Assembly (NCBI RefSeq): GCF_047495875.1
Contig: NC_092464.1
Location: forward strand, 23,654,865-23,718,864
DNA: 64,000 nt
Reading direction: 5' to 3'
Source: Pithys albifrons albifrons
Lineage: Eukaryota > Chordata > Aves > Passeriformes > Thamnophilidae
Part shown: positions 49,635 through 62,400 of the stretch, piece by piece
Numbering within the stretch: position 1 is the first letter of the stretch
Layout of the letters: every line of letters begins with the position of its first letter
Notes under the pieces: model-generated
Databases searched by the model: none
Told to the model about the DNA's origin: nothing
Seen by the model: the letters and a program-made list of their open reading frames with translations, nothing else
Made by a program: the position numbers and the translations under genes

Positions 49635-52600
49635 TCCATTTCTTCAGAAAACCAGACCCCACTATCTTTCCTGTAACTTTGGAGTACCCTTGTGCATGTA
49701 TGTTGATTTCTGAAATGTCTGGTTAGCAAAGTCCTTCTCTAGCATAAAGTGAACATTGTGATACTCAGTTATGCTGCACACTGCATCTTCCTACTGCAAT
49801 TCATCCACTCTAAAGCAGGAACAAACCTACTGAGATAGTTGTTTCTGGCTGGACTTGGTGTTACTGAGATCCTCAGGAACAATAACTTCCTTAAATGCCA
49901 GACCTAGACCTCTGGTGAATGAATAAACCAGTTCTGTGCCTGGAGTTCATTGAGGAGAGCAGTACCACAGAGCTGTCTTTGCAATGCACTGAAACTGAGG
50001 CTGCAAGTGCTCAGAGAAAGTGTGTGGTGTTACTCTCTTCGGGTTTTATCACTCAGTTGAGATTTTCAGCATGATGGAGAAGGGGCAAAATCAATTGATC
50101 AGCTGCGGAATTCCTATTGAGGATGAGATGTGTTGAATCCCAGACACCGAGGAGATTAAGGAACTGGTAGTGAGCATCTGTGTATAAACTAAGATATATG
50201 ACATATTATATATTAGCACAGCTGATTTCTTGAGAGGCCTTCCAGCCCTGTTTTCTGTGACTGAATCTGGTAAAGCTGCTGCCTGTTTAAACCATACAAG
50301 AAAGGATACAGGGACCATTAAGAGGCATTGCTTGAGATGCTTCTATTGATTGTTTTGTAAGTCGCACACTTTTCTGACTGAACTCAGAAACAAGCTGCAT
50401 CTGAAAAAAATCAACAAATGAAACTGCTGTCCCATAAAGTAGGAAAATGGATGGTCTGTTGTTAGAAGATGAGTCCAAACACAACAATCTGGTTTTCAAA
50501 GCAAAATACCAGCTCTACCCATCCTTTACTTGAATTAAGATACTGCTTGTGAAATTGGAGCTGGGATCAGCAGCCAAAAAAGGTAGCTGTTTGGGCTTAG
50601 CATTTTAACTCTAGGCTATCAGTACTGATTGCTTTTACATGTATTTTACTAATGTTCAGGAAAAGAGGAATAGAGTATAGCACACTTCCAAACACACACA
50701 GTCCTGTTATAAAAGCATATTATGGGAGATTTTTCTGCTTAAGTTTGATTTACTAAGATGAGATTTTCATTTTAAGTGTCACAGACACTTGTAGTGTATT
50801 TTGTGCTGGTTTAGGTTTATTTTCCTAGTCGCCATTCATTTGATAACATTGCCTGGGACTCCAAGACCCAGCCAGAGAGATCTCCTGAACACATGAATAC
50901 TAAGGAAGTGGTTTCCCTAGTAACAATAACCACGTAACAGCTTTCACAACTTCCTGCCCTTCCTTATGGGATTTGTTTGTTTATGTGCTTCTCGCTGGGT
51001 TGGATAGAGGAGACACCAAAATTGAGGGTGGCTAAAAGGCATTCCACATGAGCTTACTGGAAGTGGGGAGAGTAGAGACTGCTGCCTTTGCAAGTGATGT
51101 CATTACAGTCTGGCTTTGGTTTGGCTTATGGGAATAATCTGGGGGCATGTTCTAGCTGCCTCTGAGAATGGAATGAACAGATTCTAGTACAACTCAGATT
51201 CTTAGTTCAGAGCATTTTTTTACAGATGCTTTTTTTTTTCTTTTTTACAAATGAACCTATTGTCATAATGGATTAAGTGCAACTTTGAGTCAGTAATCAA
51301 TTAATGGAAAGCAGAGTGGGGGATTTCAGTGTGGGATTTACTGCTAGCACTTTAAAGAAGGTGAATTAAGCAGTATTTGGCAACATGGATGGATGTGCTT
51401 CTGGGTTCAGACTGCTAGTAGGGGGTTGTCTGACTGGCTGTCTTGCTGTGGAAGAAGAGGGGAGATTCATTCTCTGATACATTGCAAAGTATTCCTCAAA
51501 GAAAGTAATTATACCACTTCAGATAGGGTATTCTGGTAGGCATATCATGCATGATCATTAAATTCGGTTATGTTTTTATTCTTCTAATCAACTGGTCTAT
51601 TTACAGCTCACTAGAAGCCAGGTGAAGCAATCTGCAGTACTAATCCCAGGTATTAAATCTGCTTCTTCAGGCATTGAAAAGCTGAATTCCCAGATTTCAT
51701 TAGCCATTATTCATATATGTATAATAAATGTTGTGACCACTTTTGTATCATTTTTAAAGGCACTTTTACTGAAAAAATAAAGGTTAGTATTACCTGTCAC
51801 ATCTCTGTAAAGCTGTGTCTTACTTAAGATCGATCTGTTCCTGAGCAAGCTGAAATTATTTTATCCATTGCTAGAAGGAAAAATTGGTAAGGCCCAAACT
51901 GCAATCAGCTCTGAGTTTACTGTTAAGATAATAAACATGAACAGACACTGTACAGAGATCAGCCATGCTTTGCTTTTTCAAGATATTTGCCCACAATGAA
52001 ATCATGACACTATCTTAAAGCTGACACATGTAACTCTAGTTATACAGATATTTACCGCTAAAAATTACAAGCTTGATCCTGAAAGATGCTGAATACACCC
52101 ATCCTTGCTACATTTAATGGCAGTTCTGGGCATTCAAGAGCCTTTGTATCAGACCAAAACCATCTCAACAAATCACAGTGAGGAAGACAGAGAGGAAATG
52201 ACTATTAGAAAACCAAAGACAGGTTAAGATTTTATCCTTTTAAAACTGAGATGAGGTGCCTCAGAGAAATATACTGATTCTTTTCCCAGGCCATGTCAAG
52301 TATCAGGACTGGCCAGTGCTCTTTAGTTCAGGACAACTGTAGAAATAAGTATAATCACATTTGTAATTTGTACTTACACTCTCCCTGCATGTAGAACTCC
52401 CACTATCACATTATCTTCTCAACACAGGTACCATATTTTAGGCTAGGCTTTTTAAGCAGTTTTATTTGGGTCTTCAGTAAACCAGCTGCGTTGGAATCCT
52501 TATCACCCAAAATCAATGTCAGACCAGTGCATAATATGATCTTGGCAGAGAACAAGACTGTTTTGTGCTCTGAAGATCACTGACAGTAATGAAATAATGC

Positions 52601-54743
52601 TGTCTTCCAAGCTGGACCAATGTTGAGTCCATCATGTAGGAGCACATTATGTTCTTACATTAGTAAGAAAAACAGAGTTAGTAAAATCTACCTTTTGTTT
52701 TTACAATTTCTCTGAAAGTACAGAATCTTACAAATTATTTTACACTTTTGAGACTTTTTTGTTTCCATTTGCAAAATAAACTTTCTAAATACTACTAATT
52801 AAATCCAGTGGGTTTATATGTCTAGTAACATGTGTGCATCAGCAGCAATCCTTTAAACACATATGCAGACATGTGCATTGATTCAGCTGAGTACAAGAGC
52901 ATGGCTGTATCCAATTGTGAAAATAATAATCGAGCTCCAAATTATGTAAATGGTTGGCTATGCTGATTTAAGACAGTATATTTATTCTGTTTTCTAACTG
53001 TACATCAATGGACCTAAAGACTGTAAGGTGCCAAAGTTGAATCAGATGTGTAATAGAAAACTTTAAACATTTACTGTTCTGTGCAATATGAAATTATTCT
53101 TATTTTCACAGGGGTATAATGTGGGCCTTACAGTGTAAGGGCACCTATAAGTCATTTGAAAATGCGTGATATTCTTTGTATATCACAATACTTTTCTCAT
53201 GAACAAGGAACTTTTCACCATGGGAAGACTTTCACATGACTCCTGCTTGTTTCTCAGTCTATTTCTAGGCTGGTTTTGTATCTGCCTATGTCAATTCTCC
53301 AGAGTATTGAGGTCAGCTTCCATTCTCCTTGGCTCTGACGCCTGCCTGTAAAAATACAAATTCCATTTCCATCCTATTATTTTTCTAATCAAGGGTTTGT
53401 CATGCAAAAGAAGATCTGAGGTGACTGTGTTTTCCATTATGCAAAACATTCCATTATGATAATATCTTCAGGATAGTCTTATAAAGGTGCCCTGCCCAAA
53501 GAAATCACAAATGAGAGCATTGAAATGGTAGACAAATCCTGCATAATTTGCCCTCTCATTTAACATTCAGGCCACAGAGTTCATGCTAATTTACCATACA
53601 CATTTCCTCTGACATTCTCGATCTGTACATATGGTAAAAATAAGAATTGGCAGCTTTCACTAAATAGACTTCTGTTAACTGCTTATCAAAAGACAAAGAA
53701 GAAAGGAGTTGTAAAATGCAGTCATATTTAGTACATCCTTTCTCTGCCAAACTCACACTTAGGAAAATCTACAGTCAATGAAATTTACCTTTTGAGCTCA
53801 AGTTGTTTCCATTCAGAACAAAGTAAAAAAATACCAGCAAAGAAAACCTGATATTTCTTAGAAATTTTCTTTTCTTTCTTATGCCAAATCCCAAGGGGCA
53901 GGGCTCCACAGAAAGGGAGTTTATTTTCTAAATCCTTTGAACAAGAAGCTCTTACATTTTCTAGGACAAGATGTTTTCCTAGACAATCTCAATATTGTAC
54001 CTTTGTATTAATACTTTTGTCATAAAGGTGAATATACACACATATTTTATTGTACACAGTTAATTTCCATTAGATGTCATTTCAATTATTCAAATATAAA
54101 TTGGCTTACAGACTCCTGTGAAGACTTGTGTCTGAGTCTTGGCAAGCATATAGTATTTCTGTAGTTTCTGTGTATTTGATTTGTCTGTTCTCTCTTCTTG
54201 CTATGCAAATGTGTGTGTTGTATGTGCACGTGTGCTAAATATGTAGGTCAGTGAATCTACAGTGACATCTTCATTTGAAAAAACTTCTGAATTCATGGGA
54301 GTTTTTTACAAGGTTTTAGTGGTGATGATTGACTGTTTCTATAGCCAGACAGCCAAATTTTAGGGCTGTAGAAGACTTAGGCATTTTAATTATCATCTAA
54401 AATAGATAAATGGTCCTTTTCTGGCTTTCTAGAGTGTCCTTCCAAATCTGAGGAAAACTATGCCATTGCTGGTCTTTCTAGTTCAGGGAAATGTAATGCA
54501 ATAGCTAGCCATGAATTTGATATCAGCTGTTAGGCCTTGAATGTATTTCTGGTTTTTGTTTTTGTTATTGGCATAGTCTGATGTATCATCATCATTATAA
54601 TCTTTTTAATTAAAGTCATCCATTGCTGGATAGATCTGAAGAGTGGCTCTGTTAAGAGAGAGCATATTCTACCTGCTCAGTATCCAAGGGATCTACTACC
54701 ACAGTATATCCCTGGATGAAATGGTTGCAGCACTTTCTTGGCT
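49635..54743. other. noncoding AT-rich DNA, no gene seen
   Basis: No gene or interspersed repeat recognised. T-rich run at about 51230-51246. Confidence 0.6.
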
Positions 54744-55330
54744 ATGAGTGTGTGAACAGAGCTGTGCTTTCTGGTTCACTATCAATGCTATTATCTTTAA
54801 AACTGTATATTCTTTTAATGAAATAGCAAAGAATATGTTCACTTAATTCTACTTTCTGTTGCAAAAACGTATCATAATGGAAACTATGGATTCTGGTGTC
54901 TACCAGGTCCCTGATACCCTTATGTGTTTTAGAATCTAGGCAACTGGAGCATTCATGTAGTAATTCCTCCATTATAATTTTCACATTAATATATTTTCTT
55001 CTGAATCGTTTAGTCAAATTCATTGCATTAAGCCTTATTTTGGGTATACTAAGCATCCTTCTAAGGAGAGTTATTAAACTACCAATCTTTATCTCACTTA
55101 AAAATTGCCTTAGTAACAACATTCAGGAAAGCTGGTCCATGATCAGATATGGTAATAACTCCAATTTTTATATATGTTGTGTTGTTAGGCATCTTGTGAG
55201 ATAATAGAAAAGGTCTACTCTTGGCTAGGGAGAGGATGAGATGTGAAGTTTTCTCTGCTGGAGTGCATATGCCTTCAGACATCAAAGCTTTAAAAATTTT
55301 CCACAGAGCAGAATGGAAACAGGGCATTTT
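54744..55330 (-). pseudogene. candidate LINE-1 ORF2 fragment (endonuclease end)
   Basis: On the minus strand an open stretch (55327-55094) has ALWKIFKALM near its start, then AKSRPFLLSHKM, then IKIGVITISDHGPAFLNVV. This follows the C-terminal half of the LINE-1 apurinic-like endonuclease: a D-I/V-W-x-x-F segment, SRIDYFLLS, about 20 residues, then the catalytic SDH. Here SRIDYF has lost two residues (SRPF), but the spacing from F to SDH is that of LINE-1. A one-base shift then opens 55122-54742, where KIRLNAMNLTKRF and DSKTHKGIRDLVDTRI fit the WRLN...L and W-x-x-x-K-x-x-x-RG segments after the endonuclease. No reverse-transcriptase motif is visible further on. The interpretation is by eye, and LINE-1 copies are very rare in birds, so a profile search is needed. 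Confidence 0.55.
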
Positions 55331-57779
55331 ATCACCTGGGGTGCTGCTTGCTCCCTAGTGCTTTGCCTGCCCAGCAGCTCCCTAGGGCAAGAGCAATAGC
55401 TGTTCAGATCAGAGGCCAGAAGTGAGGGCATACTCCTGGCTATGGCTGTGGGCATCCACTGACACTGACAGATGCCAGGACATTAAAAAAGTCAAAAAAA
55501 AATGGTTTTTCTTGGGAACTTCACTATGAGAACAAACCTTAGCAAAGCAGCTCTATCCTGGGCAATTATAAACACAGCACCTGCAGGAGACATTTCTCAT
55601 CACTCTTTAAAGGCTCTGACCTTCACCTTCAGATCTCCCTTCTCCTCCAGCATGGCATGGAAATAAACTGTAATTGTGTAGCACTGACAGTCTGTATTAT
55701 AATGACTCTTGTTATATGATAGGGTAGATGTCTGGTTACAAAATGGAAATGTCCCAAAATACACACCCAATTTCTTTGTCATTAGTCTACAGCAACATGA
55801 GAAAGCTATGCATGATGAGCTCAGAGGCAGACACTACATGGGCTGCATAGAACTGGTCAGGGAGCAGCAGTGAGAAAGACACAGCTGTCTCCTGTGGATG
55901 CAAAGGGGGTCTCTGAACAATATCAGCTATGAGCAACGTCAGATATTAATTTGGAAGGGTGACATTTTATTTATTTTTGTTGGGTGATTATCAGCTTGTA
56001 AGAAATATGGGCCAAGAGTTGGGTCTGGGAAAACTAATTATGTCTGGAATTTATCTTGATAAAATATAAAGGCAGATTACATTCCTTGGGTTAAAAGCTC
56101 TTAGCATAAGTATGAGATTATGAGTTCCTTGGCTCCTTACTGTTCTAAGAAAAGAGAGAGAATTTTTAAAGAAAAAACAAGATTAGTGAAATAATGACTA
56201 TATGCATGTCAAGAGAATTGGTGGATTAGGCTGGTAGGTACTTCTACAAAATATTCTTGCTGATTTTGAGTATCATGTCCATTACCTCATCCAAAAGGCA
56301 GTTATCACAAGCACTGTAGTAAATAACACTCCCTATGGTTTGTCCTCTTGTTTCTAAACAATCATATGATCATCTGATTCTCTTGGAAAAATTTGGGAGG
56401 TAATCCTTTTAAAGGCAAAGTATATACTGAGGGAAATCTCATTTTCATGTGTGGTCAGAGGCAGTCAAAGTGCCATTGCCTGTACACAGGCCAAAGGAAG
56501 AGGAGATGAAACATATCTATGAAACCGCCACTTCAAATGCCAGCCAAATCTTGTCTGACTGGCTTGAGATAAATAATCACCCAACACTAATCAGAAAAGT
56601 TGGAGGTTTTCAACATCATTTATAATTGAACAATTCCATATCTAAGTTTTTGTCCAACAGTAACTCCAAATATTTTACAATGTGGTTTAGGTTTGAATCC
56701 TGATAATTCAAATTCTCAGCCTACACGTAAGTTTTCATGTTGGTGATCATCACTGCTAACCATCCATCTCTGGTCAAATTTATTTCATTAAGGCCTTTTT
56801 TCAATGTATATATTCACTGAGGATTTGCTGCACAGTATGACAAATACCCACCTCCAGTGACATGTTCTCAGCTTCATTGGTTAGGCTTGTTGAGAAGCAG
56901 TTAGGAATCTCTACCTCCTACCCACAACATAAAAGAGTTGTATCCTCTAGCCTCATTTCAAGGGTTGGTTGTTTTCCCAGGAAGAGACCTGCTCCATGGC
57001 GCTGTAAGATCCACTCACAGTACATGTACCACAGCTTATCTGGCTATAAAATGAAGTCCATATGCCCAGCTCGGAGTTTTTCAGTGGCAGACAGTGATGT
57101 TCTCACAGAAACAGGGAGGTACAGCTCCTCCAAAAATGGTGCTCTGCAACCCACACTGGTAGACATGGCAAGACTGCTAAGACCACTGTCCTTGGGGTTT
57201 CCCTTTCTATTAACTGATAATGTGTGAGCTGCTTGTATGGTCTGATATGTAATTTAAATTGCTATTGACAATGGCATGCTGAGAGAGACTATTAGCTGGA
57301 GCATGAAAGGGAGGTGAGGAAGTAAATACATATATATAAACATGCTTAGTCAGAAAATTCATCTGCTATCTTGATTGCTTTCAGGTAAAAAAACAGATAT
57401 TAAGAAGCTTGTATGCTACTATGAGAGAGTTTAAGGTGAAAGATAGCTTGGCCATGGACTAATACTGTGACTTTAAACAAATCCGTGGTCAAGGGTTCTG
57501 CCATACACAGCAGGGAGGAGGTGTTAAATGATGGCTTCAACTCCTGCTGCCCCTCTCTTGAGGGAATGAGTCAACACCAAGGTGACTCAAGGTCTTTTCT
57601 ACTCCCGGGTCCCTCAATTTCCATAAGGAACAGAACAACAGCGATTTCTCCCAATATTTGTCATCTCAGCAGTTGGTCCAGCCATGACTATTTTTTTTAT
57701 TTCAAGCCAGAATAACTGATGATTAAATTTTTTTTTCAAAGTTGCAGTTCAAGCCGATGCCCATTAAATCTGGGGCTGT
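55331..57779. other. noncoding DNA, no gene seen
   Basis: No recognised gene or repeat. The open stretch at 56862-57227 (plus, 121 codons) has no recognisable domain. Confidence 0.55.
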
Positions 57780-58060
57780 TGCTGACAGGAACTATCCCCT
57801 CTTCTCCCGTATTTCAGCTCATGCCTTCCCTGTCCCCTCTGCTGGCACGAGCACCCCTGCAGCCATGCCAACAGCTAAAGAAAGGAATTGCTGCAATTGG
57901 AAGTGCAGTGGGTTTTGCTGGGAATATTTCAGCTGGGGCAGCACACTGCTCCACTGCTCCACACTGCTCCGGGGGCGCTGCTGGGGGAGGAATGCCGAGA
58001 GACAAGGCTGGGACAAACTCCCTCGCAGGGCTTAAAACAACTGTGATTCACAGCCCTCCA
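57780..58060. other. GC-rich patch, unclassified
   Basis: A local stretch with high GC and several CpG dinucleotides, containing a short degenerate CACTGCTC-type repeat at about 57946-57972. Open frames exist in four of six frames (57719-58075 and 57742-58035 plus, 57814-58005 and 57819-58016 minus), which points to base composition rather than coding. It could be a small CpG-rich regulatory element or part of an unrecognised repeat. Confidence 0.4.
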
Positions 58061-59299
58061 AAGCTTTCCAGGTAGGAAAAATAGGCCTCAGGAAAAAGCA
58101 TGAGTGCCAGCTTTAGGTTATATTCCCTTTTCTATCATAGACTTCCCACCTGACTTTGAACAGGTCATTTTAATCTTTCTCTGTGTTAGATTTTCCTGTC
58201 CAAAACAAAGACAGAGCAGAACTTTTATCTTTCAGAACAAACACATTAGAGATTTTGAGGTGCTGAGGTGCCCAGGTACTCTGGGAATAGGAGCACAGAC
58301 AGACTTTTGATAGGTCTGCAAATATTTTTAAAGTGCTTCTGCCTCAAGCTTCCCTTTTTAATTGCCTTAATTGTAGACAGCATCTGTACTGCACAACTAA
58401 GGTCTTTGTAGCTTAATATATTTTAAGTATCCATGCTTTTGGCAAATCATTGGTGTAACTGAAGTCCAGATAGTAGAATTAAAGGGATAAATCTGAGATA
58501 TATGACAAAGGATGGAAGTGGGTTTTCTCAGGCTTTAAAAAACATTTTCACCATGTTTCAAGTTTCAGTAACTTTTAGTAGCATCACTCAACAACAGAGT
58601 GAGCAAGCACTCCGTGGTGAAAACCCCAGCTGTGGTCTATTTTACATGCAGTTACCTTTCAATCATTCATACCAAAGCATTATTCACTCCATCTGAACCT
58701 CAGTCTCATCTGAGGAGATCAATTCAGACCTGACATTGTCATTTTTTTTCCAATAGAGCTAATGTATGGTTTGCTTGTGACGAGACCCATCATTTACAGG
58801 GCTTCAGACTAATATACCTTTTTTAATACAGAGCAGACAGAGTGGTTGCTTGGACCATAACCATTTTTCCAGAAACAGATGATAGTACTGCATCAATACT
58901 GTCATTGTTGTCCTTTTCCTAGTCTAAAAAGCTCTGTTCACAGAGTAATCTTTGAAATGTTTATCCCTAGAAAAAAATTTTACTTGGTGTAGCCATAACA
59001 AGTGGTAGAATATCCTTTCTGCCTCAGAATTTGAGATTAGAATGTCTATGTTTATAGCTAAAGGAGGATACAACTAGAAATAAATATTTAGTAAGGTGGT
59101 GATATAATTACAAGGGTAGGTCTTGTATCTACAAAACTCAGATGAGAGATTAAAGACTAGTTATTCTTAGATACATCTGTCCAACTCTGGCAATCTGATT
59201 TTAAAGGGCCGATTACCAGAAAGCGCAGGCATCAGCACTTTTTACATGTAAGGTTCCTGAAAGATACTGGGACCAGGGGTATTCAAAGTCCTTGGTCTG
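58061..59299. other. noncoding DNA, no gene seen
   Basis: AT-rich unique-looking sequence without recognisable features. Confidence 0.55.
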
Positions 59300-59420
59300 T
59301 TTCTGAAACCAGCTTCACCACATACTCTTTTTTTGACCTTGGAAACACACCTAATTTCTCTAGATTTAAGTTCCTGAATTTAGAAAATGGGGATTAAGAA
59401 CACAGATGCAAAGCTGCTCT
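59300..59420 (+). repeat. MIR-type SINE relic
   Basis: The order CCAGCTTCACCACATACT, TTTGACCTTGGAAACACACCTAA, TTTCTCTAGATTTAAGTTCC, then TTTAGAAAATGGGGATTAAGAA fits the sense strand of the MIR core and 3' half (CCAGCTCTGCCACTTACT, TGTGACCTTGGGCAAGTCACTTAACC, CTCAGTTTCC, TGTAAAATGGGGATAAT). Diverged but in correct order and spacing. Confidence 0.65.
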
Positions 59421-62400
59421 AAGTTTATTGATATTTGCGGCTTTCAGAGCTATAAATGGGTAGCACCATACAAAGGCAAAGAGTTCTTTACATTTTAGTG
59501 AAGGTATTCATTTTTCAGCTGGCTGCAGAGTTCTACTGCAAATCTTCAATGAGTGAGAACCTGCCAATTTGAAGAAACAACTGACTTAACTAAATAGTTT
59601 TTCAAAGACACATAGAGAAATTGGTGCAACCCCATCACGGAGATAAATTTATATCAGGCTGAGTGCCTCATATTGATTAAGCTTATGTCAGCAAGGAACC
59701 AACTTGCTAATGCCATGAAAGGCACTTTTAAACTAAAATGAGTGTCTACACAAGGGATTACTTTAATATTGGCATTTTCCCCCCCAAAAAAGGACAAGCC
59801 TTTAAGTCTCATATCCCTAGTGCTGTGCCTTATGAAAGAGAAAAAAAAGTAATAGAAGTGGCATAGCAGACATGGCAAAACCAATTAGTGCTTGTCCTTG
59901 GCAATCTGAGTGCTGCATTGGCTCACAATTAGGCTTGCTATGATTTGAAGCATCTTAAAGCCTGCTGCTGTTTAACACAATATGTGGGAATAGTTTTGTC
60001 ACATTTTCTTAATGCTCAAGCAATGCTGACTGGCATATCCCAGAGATGTGAGTTCAAGGCTGTGGTTTTATGGTGGCCTAATTTCTACTGCAGATCAACT
60101 GCAACTATGAAGTCACAAATACATCATTTGTAAGAAGGAAGAAAAAGTGCCTCCCAAAGCAGTTTGGTGAACCCTTTTGCTTGCTGTGGCAGTGGTGTGG
60201 AAAAAGTTTAGGAAAAGCTGCTCTAGCCCTTCTCTGCTAAAAGGAGGACCCAGATGTCCAACTTTTAATTGCCATCACATACATACTTGGAAGAATTTAA
60301 GTGTAGGCACAGTGCAGACTTTTAAGGAAATATTTAAATTGGTCTGCATTTTTCAAAATGCCATGATGTATTAAAAAAAGAAGCCATACAATTGTAAAAA
60401 AGTATATAAATAGAAATACAAAATCTCAATGGCTTTGCGGAAATACTAACTTTGACCATCTGTTTAGCTATAATAAATGTTAGAGCAACAATATCCAAAA
60501 GAATCACCATCAGCCAAGTACTTCCTGAATTTTAACAATGATTTCAACATTAATTGATAATAACTTTTAAGAGCCAGAAGGTAGATAGCCCATCTTTTCC
60601 CTTCCTGTCCTTTTATATTGCCTTCTATTCAGTGTTCATATTTTTATGTATATCCTTCCTCATGAATTAAAGAGCTCCAAAAATTGAAGACTAAACATGA
60701 AGCCCTTGTCTTTCTCACTTTCCTGGTGAAGTGTGTAAGGAGGGGCACGAGTGGACCCTGCTTCCAATAGTATGACTACCACTGAGAGTCAAAGTGGGAA
60801 AAGGAGGCATTTTTCTCTGAAAACATAGAAATACATAAGCATGCCAGAATCTTCTGGATGCTACAGGTTCAGTCAGCCAGCTGTTGCACTAGTTGTGTCT
60901 CCTGCATATGGGCTCATTCCCTCTGAGGCTTAGGCTTGAGGCTGAGGGTGTTACTGGTGTGGCATGCAGCTGTAGCAGCCTGTGGTTGCTGAAACCAGCC
61001 ATCCCTGACATGACTGGGATCGGGCCAGTATGACCCTTTGAGATACGGAAGCAAACCTTGACAGACTCTGTATTCAGTATGTGGAGAGCTGAAGGGGACA
61101 TAAGACCTGGAACACACGTGGCTTGTCCTCCTGGTCTTCAGTGTTGGGAATTCTGCAAAAGTTTTCTTAATGTCAGCAATGCCATATAAAAATACACAGA
61201 ATTACAACAACCATTCCCGCAGATGGTAACTGTGTGGCTTTCCATAGATAAGTCCAAATCCAGTAAAAATTATGCAATCTTGTTAGTCACCAAGAAAAAC
61301 AGAGACGTCACGAGATCCAGAAGCAAAGAATCCAGATGTACACACTGATGTGCAACGAGTTAATGTTCTGTCAGGGATACTAGGGAAGGAGAGACTTGAA
61401 CAATTTGCAGTTGGGCTAAATTTTGTGATTGCTTCTGTGAGCTATACAGAATGACTACCTGTGACAACAGGGAATGAAATTTCATCAATCTTAAGGTAAC
61501 ATTTCTGTGACTTTAAGGTAACATTTCCAATGGTGAACTCTTGAGATTTTTATGAAGTCCTTCTTTTTCTCTTTGAAGATGGTGGGATCAGGCTAATGAT
61601 GGTTTATCAGGGGCTCATGTGGGATATCTGATATACTTCTAGAGGTGCCACAGTGTTGATCAGTTGCTGTGCAGCTAGGGTCAAAAATTGGGAAATACAA
61701 ACTAGAAAAGTCAGCTGCAGAACTAGAGGGAGGTTGAGAACACTAATCCTTTCTATTCTTAAGACAATTGCTTTCACACAACCACTCCTATAAGAAGAAG
61801 AATGTATTTAGGGAAGAAGTGCTTACAGCAGATCCTTGTGGTGCATTCCTTTCAGTCTTGCTGGGCAGTTTGCCTCTGTTTACACTGGTTAAATATTTAA
61901 AGCTATCTTGATAAAGAAAAGCAAAAGCTCAAAAGATTTCTTCTAAAGGGAAACTTGAGATTGTCCTGTAACATCTAACAATCCACATTTCATTGAAAAA
62001 AGCAAGATGCAGGCTTGGAATTACTCCTGCTCTGATCTCATTCTACTCACTCTCTAAATAGTACTAATGGAAAATACACACATGTAAAAGACACATAAAA
62101 ACAACTTTCCTCCACTCTATCTCCCCACCTCATACACATACCTTTTCAATTTGTGTATCTTGAACTGCTAATGCAGAAAATATGATCTGAATCTCATTTA
62201 CCTCAGTGGAAATGGGGAGTCATTTCTTTAAAAGGAATGTACTTAAAGCACAGCAAGAGCAGTGTGAGGCCAGAAGTAAGAGCTCATCACATAATTTTTC
62301 CTTGCATCACAGCCTTGTGAAGCTCTACTCCCTTCCTTTGCATCTGTGAAATCAGCAGGTCTACTCCTGGGAGTAAGGATTGCCATCTCAGGCCCTTAAA

